NCBI GenBank assembly: GCA_045635745.1
Contig: JAZTWG010000008.1
Location: 1-64,000, forward strand
Reading direction: 5' to 3'
Length of the DNA: 64,000 bases
From: SIG78 sp045635745
GTDB taxonomy: Bacteria > Verrucomicrobiota > Lentisphaeria > Victivallales > Victivallaceae
The position numbers and the translations under genes were made by a program. The notes under the pieces are model-generated. The model was not told where the DNA came from, did not search any database, and saw only the letters and a program-made list of their open reading frames with translations. Positions 55,826 to 64,000 of the stretch are shown piece by piece; position 1 is the stretch's first letter, and every line of letters starts with the position of its first letter.

Positions 55826-58726
55826 ATGATCCGTTTTCAATGTCCGCACTGCAGCGGCATTATTGCGTCCGAAATCTGGGAACCGGGGGGCGCTACCGAA
55901 TGCGCCTGCTGCTCTAAACAGGTTAATATGCCGGCTGAACGTCTGGCACCGGGTATGCTGCTGGGAGATTTTTTGATTATACGCAAACATGGTGCCGGCG
56001 GTATGGGAATAGTTTACTTTGCCCACCAGATATCGCTTGACCGCCCGGCGGCAATCAAGGTACTCAATTCCGAATTTGCCAAAGATTCTGAATCTGTAAA
56101 GGCGTTTATCCGGGAAGCGCGTTCTGCAGCCAAACTCAATCACCCCAATATCGTACAGGCCTACGCGGTGGGAGAAGAAGACGGCATATTCTACTTTGCC
56201 ATGGAGTTTATCTACGGCAAAACCATGAAAGAAGTTTTGCAGGAAAATAAAAAACTTGATCCCCGCGTTGCCGCAAAAATCATATTGCAGGTATCCGATG
56301 CCCTTGATTGCGCCTGGAAAGAACAGAAGATCATCCACCGCGATATCAAGCCCGACAACATCATGCAATGCGCCGTTGACAACAACGATAAGGTCAAGCT
56401 TGCAGACCTGGGGCTCTCCGGAGTGTTCGGCGACGATGCCAATGATGACAGCGATGAAGTAGTAGGTACTCCGCAGTACATCAGTCCTGAACAGCTCACC
56501 GGTGTCGTGACCGATACCCGCAGCGACATTTACAGTCTGGGTGCAACGTTCTATCATCTGGTGACCGGGCAGTTCCCATACAATGCAGAAAACACCGACG
56601 AAATCGCCCGGCAGCATGTTTACGGAACATTGACTCCGCCTAAAAGCGTCAATGCCGATATTCCGCAGGAGTTGAACGATATCATAGTAAAAATGATGGA
56701 CAAAACCCCGGAAGGGCGCTATCAGAACTGTTCAGAACTTTCGCAGACATTGAAAGAATTTCTGAAAAATGCAGATAAACCCGCTGGGGGACTTTCCGGC
56801 AATAAGTTGAATTCAAGCTCCGGCGTGCAGCCCAAACTCGGCGGCGGACTTTCCGGTGCCGGAGCTCAACAGCGGATCGTTGTACCGGCAAGTCCGACTA
56901 AATTGACGCTGAAAATTGCCGATAAAAAAGCTGATCCGGTACCGGAAGAAAAAAAACAAAAAGCGCCGGAAACTCCGGTTGCAACTCCGGAACCTCCCCC
57001 GAAGCCCACAATCAAACTGGGGGTCAAGCCGCCTGTGCAGGGAAGTGAGTCCAAGCTTACGCTGGCAATGAATCAGAAGCGCAGCGAAAGTGCTCCGGAA
57101 AGCGTCGAAGCTATAAAAATCAAATCGCAGGATACCCCGGAAGAACCGGCTGCCGAAGCAGAAAAAACGGCTTCCGTCCCAGCAGAAGCCGCCCCGGCGC
57201 CGGAAACAGCAGATGTTCCGGCAGAAACGCCGGCAGCTGCTGCCGAAGAAAAAGCCAATGCAACACCGGCAGAAACTGAAACACCGGCAGAAACTGCTGA
57301 AGCGGAAAATGTCGAAACTTCTGAAGCCGCCACAGAAAAGAAATCCGGTAAACTGTGGGCAATAATCGCTGCAGTTGTAATCGTACTCGCACTTGCCGGT
57401 GCCGCTGCGTGGTACTTTATGATCTTTAAAAAGGCGGAAAAGAAAGCCGCTCCGCCGGCGGTGACAACTCCGGCCAAACCGAAACCGGTAAAACCGGCTG
57501 AAGCGCCGGCAAAGCCTGAAGTGCCGGAAGAACCGGTTATCGTGCCGGCAGCAGCCCTCCCCAATACTCCGGTTTACAAAACGCCGGAAGCCAAGGTGGA
57601 GAAAGTTTCGCCTTTCATGCAGGAAGCCAGTAAGCTTGAAGATCTTTATTTCAGCAACGAAGCCGCTTTTGTGCAGACCTGGAAACAGCGTTACAACAAG
57701 CTGAAACCCGCCAACGCGGCAGAAAAGAAATTCTACAATTCACTGGAAGAAAGCTTTATCAACGCCGATGAGAGCGTGTATGTAAAACCATCGCGCCAGA
57801 CCCTGATTCAAGCCTACGAAAAACAAGTTGCAGTGCTCGCCCAGCAGCAGGCAGCCAAAGCATACCGCGAACGGATAATCAATGCCGAAAAAGAGGCGCT
57901 GGAATTCTCGGAGGCTTCGGCAGAAAATTACGCAGCTGATCTTGAGCGCAAGATGGGCCTGCTGGATTATGTTATGATTTCTGCCGCCAGAAGCGGACGC
58001 GCGGCAGATTGGCAGAAGTTCCAAAAGGCGCTGGAGTTGGCCAAAGCCGAACCGCAACGGGTGGCCGGCCGTAACGGATTCGGCAAAACAGCGGAAAAAT
58101 TTGCGGATTATGCCAAGCGGCTCGAAGTCGTTGCCGTACAGGGTAAATTCATCAGCGATCTGCTGGTAAAGAATAAGCTCAAGGGCAAAGTTATTGAATT
58201 GGAAAACTCCACGGTTACAGTTTTGGCAACCAACCGCAGTTTGATAACACTGCTGCAGAAATTCAAACCGCAGGAAGTCAAATCCAAGACCGCGCCGCAA
58301 GGCCCGAAAAAGCCCAAACCTGTATCGCAAGCCAAAACCAAAGGCAAAACAGCTAAAAAAGCACCGGCTAAAAAAGCGCCGGCTAAAGCCAAACCAAGAA
58401 TGGTTACCCCGAAACCCAAAACGCACAAGATATCATTGTTTGACAAAGATGTTGCTAAAGTGGGTAACTTCATGAAGATAGTGGAAACCTCGCTCGGACG
58501 CAGCGACCAGTTCTTCTATTACATGCTTTTCAACGGCAATTTCCAGAATGATCTTTCTCCGATAGCACCGGATAAATTCTGGAAGCAGCAAGTCAATTTG
58601 ATGGCAAAAAGATATTTTGCCCGGGTGCTGTTTCTGGCCACAGATCAGCAGCTTGTACAGCTGAAAAAATCCTATGGCAATATTCCGGCATTCAATGCAG
58701 CGCTGCAGGAATTTGAAAAGAAATAA
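55826..58726 (+). CDS. Transmembrane Ser/Thr protein kinase with N-terminal zinc ribbon
   Basis: A 966-residue Hanks-type kinase. Residues 1-33 form a zinc ribbon (Cys6/Cys9 and Cys26/Cys29). The kinase domain (about 47-315) has HGAGGMGIVYFAH, AIKVLN (ATP lysine), IHRDIKPDNIMQC (catalytic Asp), LADLGLSG (DLG in place of DFG), GTPQYISPEQL and DIYSLGATFYHLVTG. A long Ala/Pro/Glu/Lys linker (about 330-508) leads to a TM helix (about 511-534, LWAIIAAVVIVLALAGAAAW). The extracytoplasmic part has coiled-coil stretches and a Lys/Ala/Pro-rich patch (about 826-862) but no PASTA repeats. Zinc-ribbon kinases of this design are common in PVC bacteria. Metallophosphoesterase and K+ uptake genes follow. 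Confidence 0.88.
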   Translation: MIRFQCPHCSGIIASEIWEPGGATECACCSKQVNMPAERLAPGMLLGDFLIIRKHGAGGMGIVYFAHQISLDRPAAIKVLNSEFAKDSESVKAFIREARSAAKLNHPNIVQAYAVGEEDGIFYFAMEFIYGKTMKEVLQENKKLDPRVAAKIILQVSDALDCAWKEQKIIHRDIKPDNIMQCAVDNNDKVKLADLGLSGVFGDDANDDSDEVVGTPQYISPEQLTGVVTDTRSDIYSLGATFYHLVTGQFPYNAENTDEIARQHVYGTLTPPKSVNADIPQELNDIIVKMMDKTPEGRYQNCSELSQTLKEFLKNADKPAGGLSGNKLNSSSGVQPKLGGGLSGAGAQQRIVVPASPTKLTLKIADKKADPVPEEKKQKAPETPVATPEPPPKPTIKLGVKPPVQGSESKLTLAMNQKRSESAPESVEAIKIKSQDTPEEPAAEAEKTASVPAEAAPAPETADVPAETPAAAAEEKANATPAETETPAETAEAENVETSEAATEKKSGKLWAIIAAVVIVLALAGAAAWYFMIFKKAEKKAAPPAVTTPAKPKPVKPAEAPAKPEVPEEPVIVPAAALPNTPVYKTPEAKVEKVSPFMQEASKLEDLYFSNEAAFVQTWKQRYNKLKPANAAEKKFYNSLEESFINADESVYVKPSRQTLIQAYEKQVAVLAQQQAAKAYRERIINAEKEALEFSEASAENYAADLERKMGLLDYVMISAARSGRAADWQKFQKALELAKAEPQRVAGRNGFGKTAEKFADYAKRLEVVAVQGKFISDLLVKNKLKGKVIELENSTVTVLATNRSLITLLQKFKPQEVKSKTAPQGPKKPKPVSQAKTKGKTAKKAPAKKAPAKAKPRMVTPKPKTHKISLFDKDVAKVGNFMKIVETSLGRSDQFFYYMLFNGNFQNDLSPIAPDKFWKQQVNLMAKRYFARVLFLATDQQLVQLKKSYGNIPAFNAALQEFEKK

Positions 58727-58739
58727 CAAGTACATTATT

Positions 58740-59567
58740 ATGAAAATAGTTCACTTTTCAGATCCTCATGCCGGCGGCTCTGCCGAAGATTGGATGGCAT
58801 ATTTTGATAAACGCTGGGTCGGAGTTTTCAACTACCGCTTCCGCCGCAGATTCCGGCATGATTTGAAACTGCTGGAAAAAGCGGTTGATTACATCCTTAC
58901 GGTGCGCCCCGATGCTGCAGTCTGCACCGGAGATCTCACATCCACCGGTCAGCCGGGCGAATTTGAGCGCACACTGGCAATACTGGAACCATTGGTAAAA
59001 TCCGGTATTCCCCTGATTTATCTGCCGGGTAATCACGATTGCTATGTCAAGCGGAGCAAGTGCGTTAAAGCTATGAAACACGCCGTAAGTTGCCTCAACG
59101 GCAGCGGTTATGAATTCGATCAGCTGCCGAAAGTGCGGAGTATCGGCGATGTGGATTTTCTGATGCTGAATACCAGCAGGCCCTCCAATCTGCTCTGTTC
59201 ATGGGGTTTTGTCAGCAAGTCCGACGATCAATGGCTGCAGAATGTGTGCAGGGAAAAATCCGCCCGGCCGCGGATACTGGTAACTCATTACCCGATGTTT
59301 GAAGATCACCCGGTATTGCGGATGCGGCACCGGCTTTTCGGACAGAAAAACATACTCAAGCAACTGGAACAAGGTCTGCTCGATCTTGTCTTGTGCGGTC
59401 ATGTGCACAAACCTTACTGCAGAGTGAATGCCGGCGGACGCGGCGAAAATTGTGCCGGCAGCGTTACCCGTAACGGAGTTATAAGCTCAATAGATTACGA
59501 TCCGGCGCAGAACAGATTTTCGTTTGAAAGTATAGACCTTGCCCAATGGAATAAGCCCGAACAATGA
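58740..59567 (+). CDS. Metallophosphoesterase
   Basis: A 275-residue calcineurin-like phosphoesterase from the ATG at 58740. The five motifs are in order: FSDPHAGG (D-x-H), CTGDLTSTGQPGEF, LPGNHDCYVK, VTHYPMFEDHP and LCGHVHKPYC. All metal ligands are present. No signal peptide or lipid anchor is seen. The substrate may be a cyclic nucleotide, a nucleotide-sugar such as UDP-diacylglucosamine, or a phosphoprotein; the sequence does not decide. Its start lies 13 bp after the kinase stop and its end overlaps the K+ transporter gene by 4 bases, so the four genes probably form an operon. Confidence 0.85.
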   Translation: MKIVHFSDPHAGGSAEDWMAYFDKRWVGVFNYRFRRRFRHDLKLLEKAVDYILTVRPDAAVCTGDLTSTGQPGEFERTLAILEPLVKSGIPLIYLPGNHDCYVKRSKCVKAMKHAVSCLNGSGYEFDQLPKVRSIGDVDFLMLNTSRPSNLLCSWGFVSKSDDQWLQNVCREKSARPRILVTHYPMFEDHPVLRMRHRLFGQKNILKQLEQGLLDLVLCGHVHKPYCRVNAGGRGENCAGSVTRNGVISSIDYDPAQNRFSFESIDLAQWNKPEQ

Positions 59568-60868
59568 AAAGTCTGGTCAAACAAAGTCAGCTTTATTTTA
59601 TTTTTTCCTTTGTATTGCTGATGATTATCGGTACATTGGTTCTGAAAATGCCTTTCTGCTACCGGGGGGCCGGAGCATTATCCTGGAGCGATGCGGCATT
59701 TATGGCCACCAGTGCCTCATGCATAACCGGTTTGACCAGCGTGCCGATCTCACAATTTACGCTTGCGGGTCAGATCATTATACTTTTGATGGTGCAGATC
59801 GGCGGTATCGGCATTATGGGTCTTACAGCTTCGATCGTGCTGTTTCTCGGCCGCGGCATGAGTCTGGGCAATACGATGATGATGTCCAACCTGAGCGATA
59901 ATTTCTCTTTGCGCAATACCGAAGGTCTGCTGAAAATGATCATCAGCTACATGCTGCACATTGAAGCGATCGGGGCAATATTGCTGACCGGAGCATTTGC
60001 TCTGGAAGGCAGATTTTCTTTCTGGGAGTGTATATATTATGGTATATTCCACTCCATTGCCGGCTTCTGTAATGCAGGATTCAGTCCGTTTGACGACAGT
60101 CTGCAGAGTTTCGGCCCCGCAATCAAGCTCATAGTAGCATTTCTGATCATCGCCGGCGGTATTGGTATTTATGTTATTTACGACTTGCTGCAGAGCGGCC
60201 GCAAAGTGGCTCTGCTCAAGATTCACACCCGGCTGGTGATGATAAGTTCTATTGCGCTGATCGTGCTGGGTACATTGCTTATAAAGCTTTTTGAACACCT
60301 TGAAGGCAATGCGCCGATAGCATGGGTCGATGCCTTTTTCATGTCGGTATCGTCCCGTACCGCCGGATATATTGCCGTACCTTTGAGCGAATTATCACCC
60401 AACAGCATTTCCATGATCATAATTTTCATGATGATCGGAGCCGCACCCGGCTCCACTGGCGGCGGCATGAAAGTTACAGTTGTGGGTGTGGCTGTTCTGG
60501 CGATCATAAACACCTTTCTGGGGAATCGCCGGGTACTGCTTTTCCGCCGCGAGATAGCAATGGATAACATTCTTAAATCATTTACTATCATCGTAACCTT
60601 TGTGCTTTTGGTGGCAGTTGGCGCGGCGGTACTTTCGCCCATGCTTTCGCATACCGAACAGGCGGTGTGGTTTGAAGCAGCCTCCGCACTGTCGACCACA
60701 GGTATGAGTATGGATGTAACAGGAGCTTTGCCCACCCCGGCAAAGATGCTTATAATAACATTTATGTTTATCGGCAGAATCGGCCCGTTCACAATCTTCC
60801 TCTTTTTGCTGGACCGGGAAAAGATCAGCCGTATAAGTTATCCGGAAGAACGAATAATAATCGGTTGA
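59564..60868 (+). CDS. TrkH/KtrB-family potassium uptake channel
   Basis: The 434 residues contain the four P-loop repeats of the Trk/Ktr/HKT superfamily with selectivity filters CITGLTS (about 52-58), SIAGFCNAGF, SSRTAGYIAV and ALSTTGMSMD. The gate-region sequence GAAPGSTGGGMKVT is also present, as in TrkH/KtrB. Length is closer to KtrB than to TrkH (about 480). With the RCK gene just downstream it should form a K+ uptake system. It overlaps the metallophosphoesterase stop as ATGA. Regulation by the upstream kinase is possible but only from context. Confidence 0.9.
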   Translation: MKSLVKQSQLYFIFSFVLLMIIGTLVLKMPFCYRGAGALSWSDAAFMATSASCITGLTSVPISQFTLAGQIIILLMVQIGGIGIMGLTASIVLFLGRGMSLGNTMMMSNLSDNFSLRNTEGLLKMIISYMLHIEAIGAILLTGAFALEGRFSFWECIYYGIFHSIAGFCNAGFSPFDDSLQSFGPAIKLIVAFLIIAGGIGIYVIYDLLQSGRKVALLKIHTRLVMISSIALIVLGTLLIKLFEHLEGNAPIAWVDAFFMSVSSRTAGYIAVPLSELSPNSISMIIIFMMIGAAPGSTGGGMKVTVVGVAVLAIINTFLGNRRVLLFRREIAMDNILKSFTIIVTFVLLVAVGAAVLSPMLSHTEQAVWFEAASALSTTGMSMDVTGALPTPAKMLIITFMFIGRIGPFTIFLFLLDREKISRISYPEERIIIG

Positions 60869-60893
60869 AAATATTTATGGAAAGGTTTATGGT

Positions 60894-61541
60894 ATGAAAG
60901 GAGCATACGCCGTTTTCGGAGCCGGCTCGTTCGGCAGCAAAGTAGCATCCGAGTTGAGCGATGCCGGACATCAGGTGGTAGTAGTGGATTGCGACCGCGA
61001 AGCAGTCATGGCGATCCGGGAAAAGGTTACCGAAGCACTGGTTGCCGATGTAAGTAATCCCGATGTGATACGCGAGCTTGATGTAAAAAAATTCGATGCA
61101 GTAATCATCGGCATGAGCTCACATTTTGAAGATCTTATTCTGGCCCTGACCCTTATCAAACAGGAAGGCGCAAAAAATATCTATGTAAAAGCCAACAGCG
61201 CCATACAGAAACGCATCCTGCTGCGTCTGGGAGCCGATCATGTTATCCAGCCCGACCAGGATGTGGCAGAACGTTTGAGCGCCCAGTTGAGCATGAGCAA
61301 AGTATCGGATATGTTTGAGTTCAAAGGTTCATTCATAGCCGAAGTGGGCATTCCCGAAAAAATGATCCACAAAACCATCCGTTCGCTGGATTTGCGAAAT
61401 AAATACAACATCACTATATTGCTGGTAAAAAAGCCCGGACAGGAGATGACAACGGTCTGGGACCCCAATATGGTTTTGCAGGAAGAAGACCGGCTGATCG
61501 TCATTGGTTCTGAAAAAGCGATCATAGATGTGTTTAAATAA
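60894..61541 (+). CDS. TrkA/KtrA-family RCK regulatory subunit
   Basis: A 215-residue soluble subunit that gates the K+ channel in response to nucleotides. It has a TrkA_N Rossmann domain (YAVFGAGSFGSKVASELSDA, VVVDCDREAVMAIREKVTEA, VKKFDAVIIGMSSHFEDLIL) with GAGSFG in place of the usual GxGRFG, and a TrkA_C domain (about 135-215: FIAEVGIPEKMIHKTIRSLD, VLQEEDRLIVIGSEKAIIDV). One RCK unit per chain makes it KtrA-like, as opposed to the duplicated TrkA. AAAGG precedes the ATG. Confidence 0.9.
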   Translation: MKGAYAVFGAGSFGSKVASELSDAGHQVVVVDCDREAVMAIREKVTEALVADVSNPDVIRELDVKKFDAVIIGMSSHFEDLILALTLIKQEGAKNIYVKANSAIQKRILLRLGADHVIQPDQDVAERLSAQLSMSKVSDMFEFKGSFIAEVGIPEKMIHKTIRSLDLRNKYNITILLVKKPGQEMTTVWDPNMVLQEEDRLIVIGSEKAIIDVFK

Positions 61542-61552
61542 CGCTTCTTAAC

Positions 61553-61581
61553 TTGCAAAATGTGCATTCCGGCGGTAAATT
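61553..61581 (+). promoter_or_regulatory. purM promoter
   Basis: TTGCAA (61553-61558), a 17-bp spacer and TAAATT (61576-61581), about 50 bp before the GTG start of purM. Confidence 0.45.
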
Positions 61582-61630
61582 ATCAGGAAACCATTTTTTT
61601 ATAAAAATTCAAATATAACGAGGTGCTATC

Positions 61631-62683
61631 GTGAGTGGAAATGTCAAAAGTGATCTTTATAAATCTGCAGGTGTGGATATTGACCTGGCGCAGAATCTTC
61701 TTGCCCAGGTGAAAGGCCGTATTTCAGCGACCCGCCGACCTGAAATGCTTTCGCCCATCGGCGGTTTCGGCGGTCTGTTCCAGATCGATCTGGCTAAATA
61801 CAAACACCCGGTAATGGTGTCGAGTATTGACGGCGTGGGCACCAAGCTGATGATCGCGGCAATGATGCAGAAATATGACACCGTGGGTTTTGATATTGTC
61901 AACCATTGCATAAACGATATTTCTGTACAGGGTGCCGAACCGGTCTACTTTATGGACTACATCGGTATCGGCAAACTGCGTTCACCCCTTTACGAAGAAG
62001 TTCTCGGCGGTATTGCCGATGCCTGTAAGGCTGCCAACTGCGCGGTGCTGGGCGGCGAAACAGCCGAAATGCCCGGCATGTACGGCGATGACTTTGACCT
62101 GGTCGGTGTAATCACCGGTATTGTGGAAAAAGAAGAGATCATTACCGGCGAAAAGATTGCTCCCGGCCATGTTGCCATCGGTCTTGCCTCCAACGGTCTG
62201 CACACCAATGGATTCAGTCTGGCGCGCAAGATCGTCTTCGATATCTGCAACTATACGGTAGATACCGTGCTGGATGAACTCAACGGCGAAAGCGTTGGCG
62301 AAGCCTTGCTCAAGCCGCACATCTGCTACTATCCGGCTATCCGCGAAGCGCAGCAGAGCAAGATTGCGCTGGATGGTATAGCCCATATCACCGGCGGCGG
62401 TCTTTACGACAATGTACCGCGTATCCTGCCCGAAGGTATCGGTGTGGTGTTCGATAAAGTCAAGAATCTGCCCATGCCGCCGATTTTCAAACTGTTGGTG
62501 GAAAAAGGCAATGTGAGCCATCAGGAAGCCTACCGCGTCTTCAATATGGGCGTGGGTATGGTTTGGTTCGTGCCGGCTGCCGATGAAGCCAAAGCTTTGG
62601 AAATCGCCCGTAAAAACGGTTACATTGCCGAAACAGTCGGTTATGTGGAAAAGAGCGATGTACCGGTAACGGTCGCAGAATAA
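61631..62683 (+). CDS. purM: Phosphoribosylformylglycinamidine cyclo-ligase
   Basis: PurM closes the imidazole ring of AIR in purine synthesis. The 350 residues show YKSAGVDIDLAQNLLAQVKG, PIGGFGGLFQIDLAKYKHPV, MVSSIDGVGTKLMIAAMMQK (the SxDGVGTK motif), DIVNHCINDISVQGAEPVYF, ALLKPHICYYPAIREAQ, AHITGGGLYDNVPRILPEGI and RVFNMGVGMVWFVPAADEAK. It starts at a GTG with AGGTG upstream. It lies away from the other purine gene seen here (purH-like at 15.9 kb), so purine genes are scattered. Confidence 0.95.
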   Translation: MSGNVKSDLYKSAGVDIDLAQNLLAQVKGRISATRRPEMLSPIGGFGGLFQIDLAKYKHPVMVSSIDGVGTKLMIAAMMQKYDTVGFDIVNHCINDISVQGAEPVYFMDYIGIGKLRSPLYEEVLGGIADACKAANCAVLGGETAEMPGMYGDDFDLVGVITGIVEKEEIITGEKIAPGHVAIGLASNGLHTNGFSLARKIVFDICNYTVDTVLDELNGESVGEALLKPHICYYPAIREAQQSKIALDGIAHITGGGLYDNVPRILPEGIGVVFDKVKNLPMPPIFKLLVEKGNVSHQEAYRVFNMGVGMVWFVPAADEAKALEIARKNGYIAETVGYVEKSDVPVTVAE

Positions 62684-62707
62684 TAAATTCGTGCAGGGAA
62701 AAGCAAC

Positions 62708-64000
62708 ATGTTCAAGTCGGCATCGAAAAAAGTCCGTAAAATATTTGAGCAGCCGGTCAATAAAGCTATTGATACGGTAGCAGGAATTTTTACCCATGCC
62801 GACCAGTTGAGTGACAACGATAAAACTTTGCTGGCACTGATCAAAGCGGTATTGCCGACCGAACCGGCGGCAATGGAAAAATCGCTGGGAAAAATCAGAA
62901 ATCATCTGGAAAAACGTTCTGTAAGCGAGCGGCGGATAGAAAATCTGCAGACATTTTTGCGGCAAGTCGCTCCCGGCACACCGGATGCGGCGATCGCAGT
63001 ATTTTCCCAACTTGATACGGTCCAGCAAAAGAGTTTTATAAACGACTTGCTTGCGCTCTCGCTTGAACACGGAGAATACCGCAGCGAAGCATTGGAAACA
63101 GTACGCGATCTCGCCGGTAAAAGCGGCATCAGCGCTGAAGAGTTTGAAACAATGCTTCTGGATGTACGCAATACCCATAACAACCGGGTCAAGATAATCC
63201 GTTCCGGTACCGGGATCATATTGGCACTGATAGTTATCGGGGTGTTCATCTTGATCGCCAGTTGGTTGAGCTCTCTGCTCTTCGGTTTGGCACTGGCTTA
63301 TATCTTTTTGCCGCTGGAGCAGTATTTTGAGCGAAGATTACGCCGACCTGCGGGAAAAATCTCGCGTATTGTAAAAAGCCTCAATCCGTTTGCAAACTGG
63401 AAAAAACATCTTCAGCGGCAGGAAAAGTTTGAACTTTCGGCCGATGAAGTAAAGCGGCGCGAAGAGTTGGCCCTGACGACCAAAGCAACAACCTTGACTG
63501 TATCCTGTGTAGTATCGGGCTGTTTGATTTTGCTGCTGGCGGTGATTCTGCTGCTGAACAGCTATGTGGGGTCTTTGCGTACCAGATTGCATAACGATCC
63601 GGCCGGACTCCAAACTCAAACTACCCGGCAAACCACACCAGTTCGAGTAGCGTGGAACAGCTCCGGCCAGACAATGCCGGTCGTCACCGGAGATACCACC
63701 GGTCAATCAGTAAAAGAAACCGATAAATCCTGGTGGAGCAGCGTAAAACAAAATGTCCGCAAATGGGGCTGGGTGCAGCGCTTGTGGCCGGAAAAACCTG
63801 CAGTATTACCGAAACAGGAAAAAAAGCAGAGCGTGCTGGGTGAGAATATCAGCAATAAACTTATAAAAGTACTTGATAATCTCAAACAGAGATTCCAGAA
63901 ACTGCCGCTGGTGCAAAATATATTAAACGAACTGTCGAATTATCTGGCAGAAGGCAAAGCCGAAAAGCAGTTGACCGATCTGGTGCTGAAAAAATCCGGA
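62708..64000 (+). CDS. AI-2E transporter-family membrane protein with N-terminal TerB-like domain (3' end outside window)
   Basis: The frame starts at the ATG at 62708, 24 bp after purM, and is open to the window edge (431 residues). The first ~155 residues are helical and soluble: LSDNDKTLLALIKAVLPTEP, SFINDLLALSLEHGEYRSEA, LAGKSGISAEEFETMLLDVR, in the style of the TerB/DjlA domain. From about 165 come IILALIVIGVFILIASWLSS and LLFGLALAYIFLPLEQYFER, which resemble the first helices of AI-2E (UPF0118) proteins. A third helix at about 261-285 precedes a long hydrophilic loop of at least 145 residues. Family substrates are debated (autoinducer-2, Na+ or other exports). The N-terminal TerB-like domain is uncommon in this family as far as I know. 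Confidence 0.65.
   Translation, partial: MFKSASKKVRKIFEQPVNKAIDTVAGIFTHADQLSDNDKTLLALIKAVLPTEPAAMEKSLGKIRNHLEKRSVSERRIENLQTFLRQVAPGTPDAAIAVFSQLDTVQQKSFINDLLALSLEHGEYRSEALETVRDLAGKSGISAEEFETMLLDVRNTHNNRVKIIRSGTGIILALIVIGVFILIASWLSSLLFGLALAYIFLPLEQYFERRLRRPAGKISRIVKSLNPFANWKKHLQRQEKFELSADEVKRREELALTTKATTLTVSCVVSGCLILLLAVILLLNSYVGSLRTRLHNDPAGLQTQTTRQTTPVRVAWNSSGQTMPVVTGDTTGQSVKETDKSWWSSVKQNVRKWGWVQRLWPEKPAVLPKQEKKQSVLGENISNKLIKVLDNLKQRFQKLPLVQNILNELSNYLAEGKAEKQLTDLVLKKSG

Noticed and set aside
1..64000. CRISPR arrays, insertion sequences, tRNA and rRNA genes
   Set aside because: No regularly spaced direct repeats, transposase motifs, cloverleaf with TTCGA-type T-loop or rRNA-like stretch was noticed. 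A tRNAscan/Infernal search would be needed to exclude small RNA genes.

Overview
The window looks like a chromosomal segment of a Lentisphaerota (Victivallales-like) bacterium. This assignment is an inference. It rests on a long-leader [24 protein letters not shown]-type pseudopilin, secreted carbohydrate-related proteins with few relatives I recognise, an envelope of Gram-negative type (Lnt, lipoprotein secretin, type II secretion) and moderate GC. Most genes are housekeeping genes in short operons. I saw no tRNA, rRNA, CRISPR array or transposase, but I could not run dedicated searches.

Region by region. 1-4.1 kb: a cut-off secreted lipoprotein, a small frameshifted membrane gene, miaB-proB, and a sugar-phosphate isomerase-like gene. 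4.2-5.9 kb: a CBM9-like gene that has lost its 5' end, abutting about 1 kb of T-rich DNA with a complete microvirus (gokushovirus-type) internal scaffolding protein gene; this is the most unexpected item. 5.9-10 kb: a pseudopilin with a long leader containing two overlapping palindromes, then mnmG and an oppC-type permease. 10-14.1 kb: an McrBC restriction module with an unknown two-TM membrane protein, bracketed by two inverted copies of a ~90 bp hairpin repeat, each abutting a second, non-conserved hairpin. 14-25.6 kb: holB-tmk, a stand-alone AICAR formyltransferase, feoB without feoA, an HdeD-like protein, lnt, nadB, pcnB and xseB. 25.8-33.1 kb: an acyl-CoA ligase, tatD-nudC, trxB, a zinc-ribbon protein, a PflX-like radical SAM protein and an MsbA-like exporter. 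33.3-36.2 kb: two unknown secreted proteins and a polysaccharide-deacetylase-like protein. 36.5-48.4 kb: a near-complete type II secretion operon (L-M-C-D-E-F-G-H-I-J-K) headed by a secreted protein with three ~40-residue repeats. 48.5-55.6 kb: ldcA, an MFS transporter, hemW, pyrC, a glycosyltransferase and a D,D-carboxypeptidase. 55.8-61.5 kb: a transmembrane Ser/Thr kinase, a metallophosphoesterase and a TrkH/TrkA-type (KtrBA) K+ uptake pair. 61.6-64 kb: purM and the first part of an AI-2E-family membrane protein.

Together the genes point to a Gram-negative-type cell that secretes proteins through a T2SS (secretin, pseudopilins and ATPase are here; the prepilin peptidase is not), matures lipoproteins and recycles peptidoglycan. 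It carries one restriction defence module and the scar of an ssDNA phage. Promoters readable by eye fit a sigma-70 pattern with TTGNNA, 16-17 bp and TATATT/TAAATT.
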